Source: UBA6109 sp964506465 (GTDB lineage: Bacteria > Desulfobacterota > Syntrophia > Syntrophales > UBA6109). Taken from it: a stretch of 41,205 bases of DNA. Position 1 is the first letter of the stretch; each line of letters starts with the position of its first letter. The notes under the pieces were generated by a model that saw only the letters and a program-made list of their open reading frames with translations, had not been told where the DNA came from and did not search any database. A program made the translations under genes and the position numbers. Below are positions 9,151-16,759 of this stretch, piece by piece. The DNA is taken from the NCBI GenBank assembly GCA_964506465.1, contig CAZDLM010000019.1, positions 1-41,205 on the forward strand. Reading direction: 5' to 3'.

Positions 9151-9786
9151 ATGTGCGGCCGCTATGTCTTTTCGATGGGTCTGTACCGCGTCGCAGAAGA
9201 ATTCCACGTCGAAGAAGTCGACGGCGAATGCCGGGTGGGCAGCGAGGTCTCTCCCGGGCAGCAGGTTGTCGCCGTTGTCCGTCATGACAGGAACCGCCTT
9301 GTCAATTTTCGCTGGGGCCTGATCCCCTCCTGGGCGAAAGACCCGTCCATCGGCCGGAAGATGTTCAATGCCCGCGCGGAAACGGTTGCGGAAAAGCCGA
9401 GCTTCAGGAGCGCCTTCCGGGATCGGCGCTGTCTCGTCATCGCCGAAGGCTTCTATGAATGGCAGAAGCTGGGGAAGGCGAAGAAGCCGATGCTGATCCG
9501 GCTAAAATCGGGGCGGCCCTTCGGCTTTGCCGGGCTGTACGAGACGTGGGTGTCACCGGACGGGCAGACCGTCCGCAGTTGCACGATCATCACGACGGAG
9601 GCCAATGAGCTGATCCGGCCCATTCACGACCGGATGCCGGTGATTCTGCCGACGAAGAACGAAGCGGCCTGGCTTGCGCCGGAGAACCGCGACTCGCGGG
9701 CGCTCCTTTCAATGCTGAAGCCTTATCCCGCCGCGGAAATGGAGATGGAAGAGGTGAAGCCCCTGTCGTTTGCCGGCTGCAAATGA
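9151..9786 (+). CDS. HMCES/YedK-type abasic-site DNA-protein crosslink protein (SRAP)
   Basis: 211 residues. The start is set by the catalytic Cys2: ATG at 9151 gives MCGRYVF, and after removal of Met the cysteine forms a thiazolidine with the abasic aldehyde in single-stranded DNA. Other SRAP landmarks are present: RWGLIPSWAKD, the Asn of FNARAET, the Glu of IAEGFYEW and the His of IHDRMPVIL. The protein shields abasic sites at replication forks. It follows the DUF4126 gene by only four bases but shares no obvious function with it. Confidence 0.93.
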   Translation: MCGRYVFSMGLYRVAEEFHVEEVDGECRVGSEVSPGQQVVAVVRHDRNRLVNFRWGLIPSWAKDPSIGRKMFNARAETVAEKPSFRSAFRDRRCLVIAEGFYEWQKLGKAKKPMLIRLKSGRPFGFAGLYETWVSPDGQTVRSCTIITTEANELIRPIHDRMPVILPTKNEAAWLAPENRDSRALLSMLKPYPAAEMEMEEVKPLSFAGCK

Positions 9787-9918
9787 CGAGGGTGTTGCGA
9801 AATTCAAACGCCCCGGGGGGTTGGTGCCGGGGTGCATTCATCTTCGGCGCGAGATGCCAGGGCTTCGCGTTGACGGTCGCAGCGCTGGTCAATTTCATTC
9901 AGCGGAGGAGATTCTGCA

Positions 9919-10641
9919 ATGGGCATCCAGTCGGAAATCATGGTATTCAGTCCGGGCGGCACGAAGGCCGTGCTCCTGACCGCCGCCGGATCGTTCGAAC
10001 GCGAGACCGGCGGCAAGGTAAACTTCACCTTTGGAACGGGCGGCGGGATACAGAAACAGGTGGCCGCCGGAGCGCCCGCCGACGTCACGGTGCTGCCGTC
10101 TTCGGCCGTCACCGAATTGGATCAACAGGGGCTCACGTTCAGGGACTCGCGCGCGGAAGTCGGCCGCATCGGCGTCGGCATCGGAATCCGTGCCGGCGCC
10201 CCGCGACCGCGGATTGCGACGACGGAAGAATTCAAGGATGCGCTTCTCGCCGCCAAATCCATCACCTATGCCGATCCCGACCGCGGCGGCACGTCCGGCG
10301 CGTATTTTGCGCAGGTCGTTCTCGGACGCCTCGGCATTGCCGAGCAGTTGAAAAGCAAGACCGTGCTGACGGCCGTCGGCGGAGAGGCGGTCCGGCGCGT
10401 GGCGGACGGTCAGTCCGAGATGGTGGTTGTCCAGGCGAGCGAAATCACGGCCGTTCAGGGGGCGGAGCTGGTCGGCCCCCTGCCGGACGAGTTCCGGAAC
10501 GACCTCGCCTACGCGGCGGTGGTCCTCAAGGCGAGCAAGTCGCCGGACCTTGCGCGCGCGTTCGTGAAATTCCTGGCATCGCCGGCTGGGCAGGCCGCTT
10601 TCCGGGTGGCCGGCTTCACGCCACCGGAACCGGGGAGATAG
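9919..10641 (+). CDS. ModA-like periplasmic-binding-fold protein without signal peptide
   Basis: 240 residues with the type-2 substrate-binding fold of molybdate-binding-like proteins: FSPGGTKAVL near the N-terminus, FGTGGG, GAPADVTVLPSS, TYADPDRGGTSGAYFA, and a C-terminal FVKFLASPAGQAAF helix. These are usually periplasmic, but here translation clearly starts at ATG 9919 (GGAGGAGA 7 bases upstream). The same frame has a stop about 50 bases before it, and no hydrophobic leader is encoded. No permease or ATPase gene is adjacent. It may be a cytoplasmic sensor or enzyme using this fold. Ligand unknown. Confidence 0.8.
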   Translation: MGIQSEIMVFSPGGTKAVLLTAAGSFERETGGKVNFTFGTGGGIQKQVAAGAPADVTVLPSSAVTELDQQGLTFRDSRAEVGRIGVGIGIRAGAPRPRIATTEEFKDALLAAKSITYADPDRGGTSGAYFAQVVLGRLGIAEQLKSKTVLTAVGGEAVRRVADGQSEMVVVQASEITAVQGAELVGPLPDEFRNDLAYAAVVLKASKSPDLARAFVKFLASPAGQAAFRVAGFTPPEPGR

Positions 10642-10725
10642 GTTCGAGTGCAAATCCGGGTGCCGGCCGGAACAGGCATCGAACGGGAGACGACGGCGGG
10701 AACTCGTTGGCCGACAGGCACGCGT

Positions 10726-11136
10726 ATGCGGATTATCGTGATACTCTCGATCCTCGCTTTCGTTTATCCGCTCCAGGCGGCGGATCCCGAGTTCTTTGAG
10801 CCGTGGGAGGCGCATTCCGTTCAGCGGCAGATTGATGCGGATCGGGAATCCACGAGCCCTCTGGGTTCCCTCCTGATCGGGAGCATCCGGTTTTATCAGG
10901 ACGTCATCTCTTCCGTGATCGGCGCGGATTGCCCCATGCATCCTTCGTGTTCCGCCTACGGCATTGAGGCGATAGAGAAGCACGGCTTCTTCGTCGGCAT
11001 CCTCATGACGGCGGACCGTCTGATCCACGAAAGCGACGAGATTTCACTCGGACCGGAAATCGAGACCGAAGGCCGGCTGAAGGTCCACGATCCCGTCGAA
11101 AACAACGATTTCTGGTGGACCGGTCCGAAGAAATAG
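10726..11136 (+). CDS. YidD-like protein with an N-terminal signal peptide
   Basis: 136 residues from the ATG at 10726; a start 26 codons earlier would place charged residues before the leader. Residues 1-18 form a signal peptide (hydrophobic core, then QAADP). Residues 45-100 match the YidD core: RFYQDVISS, then CPMHPSCSAYGIEAIEKHG and a RLIHE helix. YidD is normally an 80-90 residue cytoplasmic-face protein helping YidC-dependent membrane insertion. Here the core is exported and carries a C-terminal extension ending in FWWTGPKK, so its role may differ. It is not near rpmH, rnpA or yidC, the usual neighbours. Confidence 0.8.
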   Translation: MRIIVILSILAFVYPLQAADPEFFEPWEAHSVQRQIDADRESTSPLGSLLIGSIRFYQDVISSVIGADCPMHPSCSAYGIEAIEKHGFFVGILMTADRLIHESDEISLGPEIETEGRLKVHDPVENNDFWWTGPKK

Positions 11137-11444
11137 GCCCGGTCCCGAACGGCAGCGGGTCCCGCCGCAGCCGTTTCATGGCCGTCGTCTTCGGTTTTTC
11201 CGCGATCGCTTCATTCCTGCGAGTCGGCTTTGCGCCAAAAAGACATCCTCTTTTCAGCATTTTCGAAGCAGGAACGGAGAAATCCCCCGATGGCGCCGAC
11301 ATCGGCAAACGGTGTCTAATCCCGCATGGACCGGCAGCGGCGTGGAAAGGCGCTCCTTTCCTTCATGACATCGAGCGAAACCAGGGGGACGGGCCCTCGA
11401 ATAGGGCTGCCTGCATATTCCGGGTTCGGCGGGTTCCGGAGCGT
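11137..11444. other. Intergenic stretch, nothing recognised
   Basis: 308 bases between the YidD-like gene and the likely start of the lipoprotein gene. The frame of the lipoprotein remains open upstream through this stretch to 11115, but the encoded residues are low-complexity basic sequence and the signal peptide begins only near 11445. I see no convincing terminator, promoter, RNA gene or repeat here. Confidence 0.5.
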
Positions 11445-12212
11445 TTGTCCATCCGTCCGGAAAGAACCGGCGCATTCCGGTGGGCGGGGTCGATCGCCAT
11501 CGCGCTTTTTTTTGCGTTGACCGGATGCAGCCTGAGATCTGTCCGGGAGTGCGCGTCTCCGGAGCAGGAACTCCGGAACGTACGGAACGTTTCGGCCGTC
11601 GTCATCGTCGACGAGAGTGCGGACCGCGGAGAGACGACGAGGTTTCTTGACGAGGCGTTCAGGATCTTCTTCGGGCAGACGGGCATCCGCGTGCGAATCG
11701 AGGGCTGGAAGACCATCCGATGGCAGGGATCGTCGAGAACCGAACTGTTGCGGCAGCTCGCGGATGAAATGCAATCCTACGGCCGGCCCTTCGACATTGC
11801 CATTGCGATGTACGAAATGGATCCCCTCGATCGTCTCGGCTTCAACCTTGTAGGCGGGTGGACGGGGGTGATCGACGACGAATACCGCAAGTTCGTCATG
11901 GTCAGGCGGCACCGGACCCGGATTCTCGTTCATGAACTCGGCCACGCCTTCCTGTTCGACCACGTTCATACGGGCGAGGTCATGGATGCCTTCAATGTAT
12001 GCGCAATCGGCGACCGCCTTTGCGACAACGAGTCGGTCTGCTTTCTCGACCGCGACATCCGGGAGATCCTCCGCAACAAGTGGCGGGACTTCGATGCGAA
12101 GCCCGATCTTCCGGGACGGCAGGACCTCATCAGCGGATACGCCTACTGCAAGACGTATCTGAAGCTCTTCTTTGAGGTGTTCGCTCCTCCGGCACCGGCC
12201 AGCGCCCGCTGA
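11445..12212 (+). CDS. Putative zinc metallopeptidase lipoprotein, metzincin-like
   Basis: 255 residues from a proposed TTG at 11445 (GGAG just upstream), chosen because it puts a basic N-region directly before the hydrophobic stretch and lipobox LTGC (Cys28). The frame is open further upstream, so the start is uncertain. The zinc site is HELGHAFLFDH at residues 163-173, giving H163, E164, H167 and H173 in HExxHxxxxxH spacing. Met180 follows in GEVMDAF and could form a Met-turn. In true metzincins the eighth position of the motif is glycine; here it is leucine. Several cysteines lie in the C-terminal 75 residues. Substrate unknown; a membrane-anchored periplasmic protease is the best reading. 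Confidence 0.72.
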   Translation: MSIRPERTGAFRWAGSIAIALFFALTGCSLRSVRECASPEQELRNVRNVSAVVIVDESADRGETTRFLDEAFRIFFGQTGIRVRIEGWKTIRWQGSSRTELLRQLADEMQSYGRPFDIAIAMYEMDPLDRLGFNLVGGWTGVIDDEYRKFVMVRRHRTRILVHELGHAFLFDHVHTGEVMDAFNVCAIGDRLCDNESVCFLDRDIREILRNKWRDFDAKPDLPGRQDLISGYAYCKTYLKLFFEVFAPPAPASAR

Positions 12213-12321
12213 AGGCGTTTTCGGGCTGTCCGGTCCGAGCTGCCGGATATTTCCCATCAGCGCTTGCACGTCGCCGGCCAGAATGACGCCGCCGGGGAAG
12301 GCTGTCTTCTCCTTTCCGGGA

Positions 12322-12852
12322 TCAGATCAGCTTGCGAAGCGCCTCCGTGAAGACATCCAGGCTGCGGCGGTCGAAGAGGACGAGGCGGACCAGTTCGATG
12401 TCCGTATGGCTTCGAAGGTAGTCGATGACGGCCTTCAATGAAACCTCGGCGGCCTCGTCAAGGGGATATCCGTAGACGCCGGTGCTGATGGCCGGGAAGG
12501 CGACGCTCTTCAGTCCCCGCGATGCGGCGAGTTTCAGGCTCTCGGTGAAGCAGCTTGCCAGCAGCCCCGCCTCGCCTTGTGTCCCGCCGCGGTAGACCGG
12601 TCCCACCGTATGGATCACATATTTCGCCTTCAGGTTCCCGCCCGTCGTGATCACCGCCTGCCCCGTCGGGCAATACCCGATCTTGCGGCATTCCGCCATG
12701 ATTGACGGTCCCCCGGCGCGGTGGATGGCGCCGTCCACGCCTGCGCCTCCGGCCAGCCGGGAGTTCGCGGCGTTGACGATCGCATCCGTTTCTTCCTCGG
12801 TGATGTCCCCCTGGACGAGCGCCAGTCTGGACTTGCTGATCGCGACTTCCAT
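12322..12852 (-). CDS. Macrodomain protein (O-acetyl-ADP-ribose deacetylase type)
   Basis: 176 residues. Macrodomain motifs are complete: VQGDIT near residue 15, IVNAANS, the LAGGAGVDGAIHRAGG loop, VIHTVGPVY, and the AISTGVYGYP phosphate loop. Such proteins bind ADP-ribose and hydrolyse O-acetyl-ADP-ribose or ADP-ribosyl esters. Two ATGs compete: 12861 overlaps the upstream stop as ATGA but has the AGGAG directly against it; 12852 has the same AGGAG at a 9-base spacing and is preferred. Either way the gene is translationally coupled to the phosphoglycerate mutase upstream, an unusual partner. Confidence 0.9.
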   Translation of the reverse strand: MEVAISKSRLALVQGDITEEETDAIVNAANSRLAGGAGVDGAIHRAGGPSIMAECRKIGYCPTGQAVITTGGNLKAKYVIHTVGPVYRGGTQGEAGLLASCFTESLKLAASRGLKSVAFPAISTGVYGYPLDEAAEVSLKAVIDYLRSHTDIELVRLVLFDRRSLDVFTEALRKLI

Positions 12853-12857
12853 ACCGG

Positions 12858-14444
12858 TCATCTCCTTTCGTCGGTTACGGGGATGCCCTCTCCATAGACG
12901 AGCATCCGGTAGGTCTTTTCGATGCGGTCCCAGTTCTCCTCGCGGTCCATCGACCAGTAGCGACCGATGACGGAGACCGCCCTGCCGGTCCCGAGCCTGC
13001 GGCACCGTTCCTCGATCTGCGACAGGTATCGCGCGCCGCTTTCCGGCAGTTCGCCGCGCCTGCCCAGCATGGCATGGATGAAGAGGTCGCGGACCCCTTC
13101 CCGCTTCGCCATTTCCATGAGGGCGGAGAGATGCTCGATGGAGCCGTGAGAACTGAAGAACGAGACGATTCCCATGAGGTGGACGGCCCTCCCGGCGGCG
13201 GTCGCCTCGTTCATGACCCTCCGGAAGACCGGATTCCGGAAAAAGGACCCGTCCGCGATCGCCTGTTCGATCCGCACCCGGTCGGAGGGGACCCGCCGGC
13301 CGGCCCCGATGTGGAGATGTCCCGCCTCGGAGTTGCCGACCGTCCCGGGAGGCAGACCCACGGCTTCCCCCGCGGCCGCCAGCACCGCCCTGGGGCAGGC
13401 GCTCATCAGGGAATCCATCGCCGGCGTCCTGGCTTTGGCGATCAGGTTGTCCCGGGTCTCTTCGCGATATCCCCAGCCGTCCATCAGGATCATCAGGAGC
13501 CGCTCTCGCGGCCGGAAGCCCGCCGGCAGCGCATCGATCAGGGTCCGGCCCGTCATGGCCGCGGGCTGCGCAATGCCGAGAAGCTGCAGGACCGTCGGCG
13601 CGACATCGGCCAACTCTCCCCTGCCGCGGAGGGAGAAGCCCTTTGCGGCGTCCACGAGGACAAAGGGAACGGGGCTCGCCGTGTGGCCCGTATCGATGGT
13701 TCCGTCTTCGTAACGCCATTTCTCCACGGTCCCGTGGTCGGCCGTGAGGAGAACGGTCATCCCGGCCCGGCGTGCGGCGGCGACGGTCTTTCCCAGGGCC
13801 GCGTCGACGGCTTCCACGGCGCGCAGGACCGCGGACTCGTTTTCGATATGGCCGACGACGTCCACATTGGCGAAGTTGGCGAAGATGAAGCGGACGTCTT
13901 CATCGCGGATCTTCTCGATGACTGCGTCGGCGACCCCGGCAACGGACATTTCCGGAGCCTCGTCGAAGAGGCGGACGTCCTTGCGCGTCGGGACCACAAC
14001 CCGCTCCTCGAAGGGCAGGGGATCTTCCTTCTTCCCGTTGAGGAAGAAGCCGACGTGATAGGCCTTCTCCGCCTCCACGATCCTGGCCTGGCGGATGCCG
14101 AGCCGGGACAGGGTTTCCCCCAGCGTGTCGGACAGGGGCTCCGCCGGGGGGAAGGCGACGAGGACGTTGAGATCGGCGGCGTATTCCACCAGCGTCGCGA
14201 AACGGAGGTTCAGGTCGCTGGCGACGGGAAAGGGGCGGAAGTTCTTCTCCGTGAAAGAGCGGGTCAGTTCGATCTCGCGCTCGCCGCGGATGTTGTAAAA
14301 GATCACGGCGTCGCCGTTTTGGAACCTGCCGATCGGAATGTCGCGGCTGTCCCGCAGGACATGCGGTTCCAGGGTCTCATCCTCCTGTCCCCGGCGATAG
14401 GCGAGGGACACGGCGGTGGCAAGAGGGCTGATCATTTCCTTCAT
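12858..14444 (-). CDS. Circularly permuted cofactor-independent phosphoglycerate mutase
   Basis: 528 residues containing every part of iPGM but in swapped order. Residues 1-303 correspond to the usual C-terminal half: R53/R56 (IRGER), K127 (EAEKAYHV), D195/H199 (ANVDVVGH), D236/H237 (TADHG) and H254 (TGHT). Residues 316-528 are the usual N-terminal half: D322 (LMDGWGYRE), S372 (GNSEAGH, the phosphoserine), H433, R463, R495 (GRY) and R501 (MDR). Together these supply the metal and substrate ligands known from Bacillus iPGM; only the aspartate after R463 is replaced (Gly464). The break lies in the loop after LVYGEG of the transferase domain, and the old termini are joined by about 12 residues. 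It interconverts 2- and 3-phosphoglycerate if active. Coupled to the macrodomain gene. Confidence 0.9.
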   Translation of the reverse strand: MKEMISPLATAVSLAYRRGQEDETLEPHVLRDSRDIPIGRFQNGDAVIFYNIRGEREIELTRSFTEKNFRPFPVASDLNLRFATLVEYAADLNVLVAFPPAEPLSDTLGETLSRLGIRQARIVEAEKAYHVGFFLNGKKEDPLPFEERVVVPTRKDVRLFDEAPEMSVAGVADAVIEKIRDEDVRFIFANFANVDVVGHIENESAVLRAVEAVDAALGKTVAAARRAGMTVLLTADHGTVEKWRYEDGTIDTGHTASPVPFVLVDAAKGFSLRGRGELADVAPTVLQLLGIAQPAAMTGRTLIDALPAGFRPRERLLMILMDGWGYREETRDNLIAKARTPAMDSLMSACPRAVLAAAGEAVGLPPGTVGNSEAGHLHIGAGRRVPSDRVRIEQAIADGSFFRNPVFRRVMNEATAAGRAVHLMGIVSFFSSHGSIEHLSALMEMAKREGVRDLFIHAMLGRRGELPESGARYLSQIEERCRRLGTGRAVSVIGRYWSMDREENWDRIEKTYRMLVYGEGIPVTDERR

Positions 14445-14560
14445 GGGGGGTGTCTTCTTCCGCGCGCATTCGTTGTTTTCTTGGCCTTGATAAAATTAGT
14501 AACGAAATCGGGAGAGGGTGTAAAGGGAAATGTTTTCCGTAGTCTAAGAGGGCTTTGTTA

Positions 14561-15058
14561 TTGAAAAACCTGCCGGTTGATGATAAGGTCGAACCAGAAG
14601 AACGAGGGGCGACCGGCGCCGCCGGGAAGGGAAGAGAGGCGGTATCGCGTCGCGAATTGGACATGCCGGCGGCGAGAAGTCCTGAAGAGATTCTCCAAGA
14701 AGAATTCTGGCGTGAGCGTGCGGCCGTTCTCGGACGCGCCGGCGAGGGAGTTGCCAAGGCCCTCGACAGGCTGCGCGTCATCGAACGGGGTATCGGACAC
14801 CGCCTCGACGCCCTCCTCCGGTTCGAGGGCGAAGGGGATGCCCTGAACGCGTCCGCGGAGGCGGCGGAGACCCGGAAACGGATGATCTGCGAAATCAACC
14901 GCGAGATCGACCGGTTCAACCTGGCGCGCGAGTCGGCAAAGGAAAAATTCTACTGGCTGATCGTAACCCGGGAGGCCATGGGGATGAGACGACACTCGTG
15001 GGTGGAAGCGGCGTACCGCATACCGGCGCAGCGGAGCCGCCTTCCCGGACTGGATTGA
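14561..15058 (+). CDS. Uncharacterised helical protein upstream of pcm
   Basis: About 165 residues. The first 35 residues are low-complexity and charged; from about residue 40 onward the sequence is predicted helical with an amphipathic, coiled-coil-like pattern rich in Glu, Arg and Ala (EEILQEEFWRERAAVLGRAG onward), ending in HSWVEAAYRIP. No signal peptide or membrane segment. The start is uncertain: TTG at 14561 has AGAGGG at 8 bases, TTG at 14555 is also possible, and an ATG at 14663 would give a 131-residue form. The stop lies three bases before the pcm ATG, so it is probably the first gene of a pcm-nlpD operon. I do not recognise the family. Confidence 0.6.
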   Translation: MKNLPVDDKVEPEERGATGAAGKGREAVSRRELDMPAARSPEEILQEEFWRERAAVLGRAGEGVAKALDRLRVIERGIGHRLDALLRFEGEGDALNASAEAAETRKRMICEINREIDRFNLARESAKEKFYWLIVTREAMGMRRHSWVEAAYRIPAQRSRLPGLD

Positions 15059-15061
15059 GGC

Positions 15062-15715
15062 ATGGATCGTTTTAAGAAGCTCAGGCTGAAGATGGTAGAT
15101 TCCCAGATCCGCGCGCGGGGGATCCGGGATGAGCGTGTGCTCAGGGCGATGGAAACGGTGCCGCGTCATCTCTTCGTCGAAGAGGTGCTCGCCGAACAGG
15201 CCTATCAGGACAACCCCCTGCCGATCGAAGCGCAGCAGACGATTTCGCAACCGTACATCGTCGCTCTCATGACGGAGGCGCTGGAACTGACGGGCAGGGA
15301 AAAGGTTCTCGAAATCGGGACCGGGTCCGGTTACCAGACGGCCGTTCTGTCGCTGCTGGCCGATCAGGTCTTTTCCATCGAGAGATTCGCCTCCCTGGCG
15401 TCAAGGGCCCGCAGCATCCTGGAGGCCCTTCATTACTACCATGTGGCGATCCGTGTCGGGGACGGGACGTACGGATGGCGTGAGGAATCGCCCTTTGACG
15501 CCATCATCGTAACGGCCGGTGCGCCGAACATTCCCAAAGCCTATATCGATCAACTGGCGCTGGGCGGCAGGCTGGTCATCCCTGTCGGCGATCGCTACAC
15601 CCAGGAACTGATCAAGGTGACGAAGACTTCCGACAAGCCGGAAGGACTCGTCCGCGAGTCGCTGGGCGGGGTTCGTTTTGTGAACCTGATTGGCGAACAT
15701 GGCTGGGAATCGTAA
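15062..15715 (+). CDS. pcm: Protein-L-isoaspartate O-methyltransferase
   Basis: 217 residues, the family's usual length. Landmarks in order: MVDSQIRARGI near the N-terminus, VPRHLFV, ISQPYIVALM, the SAM-binding loop LEIGTGSGYQTAVL near residues 82-95, IVTAGAP, and LGGRLVIPVG. The enzyme methylates isoaspartyl residues in damaged proteins so that they can revert to aspartate. It sits directly upstream of an nlpD-like gene with a 3-base gap, the same order as in the well-known surE-pcm-nlpD-rpoS region of Gammaproteobacteria, although surE and rpoS are absent here. Confidence 0.95.
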   Translation: MDRFKKLRLKMVDSQIRARGIRDERVLRAMETVPRHLFVEEVLAEQAYQDNPLPIEAQQTISQPYIVALMTEALELTGREKVLEIGTGSGYQTAVLSLLADQVFSIERFASLASRARSILEALHYYHVAIRVGDGTYGWREESPFDAIIVTAGAPNIPKAYIDQLALGGRLVIPVGDRYTQELIKVTKTSDKPEGLVRESLGGVRFVNLIGEHGWES

Positions 15716-15718
15716 GAG

Positions 15719-16735
15719 ATGGCCCCGAAATCGGACCGCTTCCGGACGATATCCGCTGTCTTTCTTGCCCTTCTCTTCGTTGCGTCCTGCACCGCTCTGC
15801 CCATGAGGACATCGCGGCCCAAGGGGATCTACCATCGCGTGCAGAAGGGGGAGACGCTCTGGCACATCGCCCACCTGTACCGCGTCAACCTGCAGGAGCT
15901 CGCCGAGATCAATGACATCGGCGATCCCACCCGGATCGAAGCGGACAGTGTCGTCTTCATCCCTGATCCGCAGCCCATCCAGGATGACGTCTCTTCGGCG
16001 CTGAAAAGCCGCGAGACCGAGCCGAAGGAAGCCAAAGCGGAAACGTCGCAGCGGGAAAAAGCGGTCCCCGCGGCAACACGGATTCCTCCCGCCGGGCAGG
16101 AGACTCTGCAGGCAGCGCCGGGCATTACGGAAGAGCCGATCCGGGATGGGAAGGCCGGTTCACGGGCCTCCTCTTCCCGGACAAAGACGGCCAAGGCGGA
16201 CGCCAAGACCGCCCCGCCCAAGGAACGGCCGGGAACGGCAAAGGAGCAGGCCGTGTCTCCGTCCGACCGCGTCCCGGCCGAACGCGGTCCCGCGCCGCGG
16301 CAGGAGACGCCGCGGGTGGCACCCGCTCCCTCCGAATCGGATCAGCCGTCGCTCCAGTTCGACCGCAAGCGCTTCGCCTGGCCCGTCAGCGGAAAGATCG
16401 CATCCCGCTTCGGCATTCAGTCCAACGGGATGTTCAGCAACGGGATCAAGATTGTAGCGCCGCAGGGAACCGCGGTGAAATCGGCCGCCGCCGGCACCGT
16501 CATCTATTCTTCGGTGCTGCGGGGTTACGGAGAAACGATCATCGTCCGGCATGAAGATCATTATGCGACTGTCTATACGGAACTGGGGAGCCGGCTGGTG
16601 AAACTGGATGAGCAGGTCAAGAGGGGAGACCGGATCGCCTTCATGGGCGCGCCGGGAAAGTCGGGCGACGCGTTCATGATGTTCGAAGTTCGCTACCGCA
16701 ACAAAGCGCGCAACCCACTTTTCTTTTTGCCCTGA
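15719..16735 (+). CDS. nlpD: NlpD-like lipoprotein, LysM plus degenerate LytM (M23) domain
   Basis: 338 residues. Signal peptide with lipobox VASC (Cys24). A LysM domain at 38-82 (YHRVQKGETLWHIA) binds peptidoglycan, followed by a long Pro/Ala/Glu/Arg-rich linker to about 217 and an M23/LytM domain at 218-338. The zinc ligands of active M23 enzymes are missing: the HxGIDI position reads SNGIKI (Asn241, Lys244), and the HLHFEVR position reads FMMFEVR. Like E. coli NlpD and EnvC it should therefore act as an activator of cell-wall amidases rather than a hydrolase. It follows pcm by three bases. Confidence 0.88.
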   Translation: MAPKSDRFRTISAVFLALLFVASCTALPMRTSRPKGIYHRVQKGETLWHIAHLYRVNLQELAEINDIGDPTRIEADSVVFIPDPQPIQDDVSSALKSRETEPKEAKAETSQREKAVPAATRIPPAGQETLQAAPGITEEPIRDGKAGSRASSSRTKTAKADAKTAPPKERPGTAKEQAVSPSDRVPAERGPAPRQETPRVAPAPSESDQPSLQFDRKRFAWPVSGKIASRFGIQSNGMFSNGIKIVAPQGTAVKSAAAGTVIYSSVLRGYGETIIVRHEDHYATVYTELGSRLVKLDEQVKRGDRIAFMGAPGKSGDAFMMFEVRYRNKARNPLFFLP

Positions 16736-16759
16736 TAACGAAGAAATGGGGAATTGGTT

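Noticed and set aside
12322..13719. One 465-codon gene fusing an upstream segment to the macrodomain
   Set aside because: The upstream 285 residues are Arg/Gly-rich translation of the mutase gene in a wrong frame; the macrodomain begins at its own ribosome site.
12858..14444. Assembly error joining two mutase fragments
   Set aside because: The halves meet in frame through a short linker between the old termini, the outer ends fall at one loop, and the downstream gene is coupled normally; an error would be unlikely to produce this.
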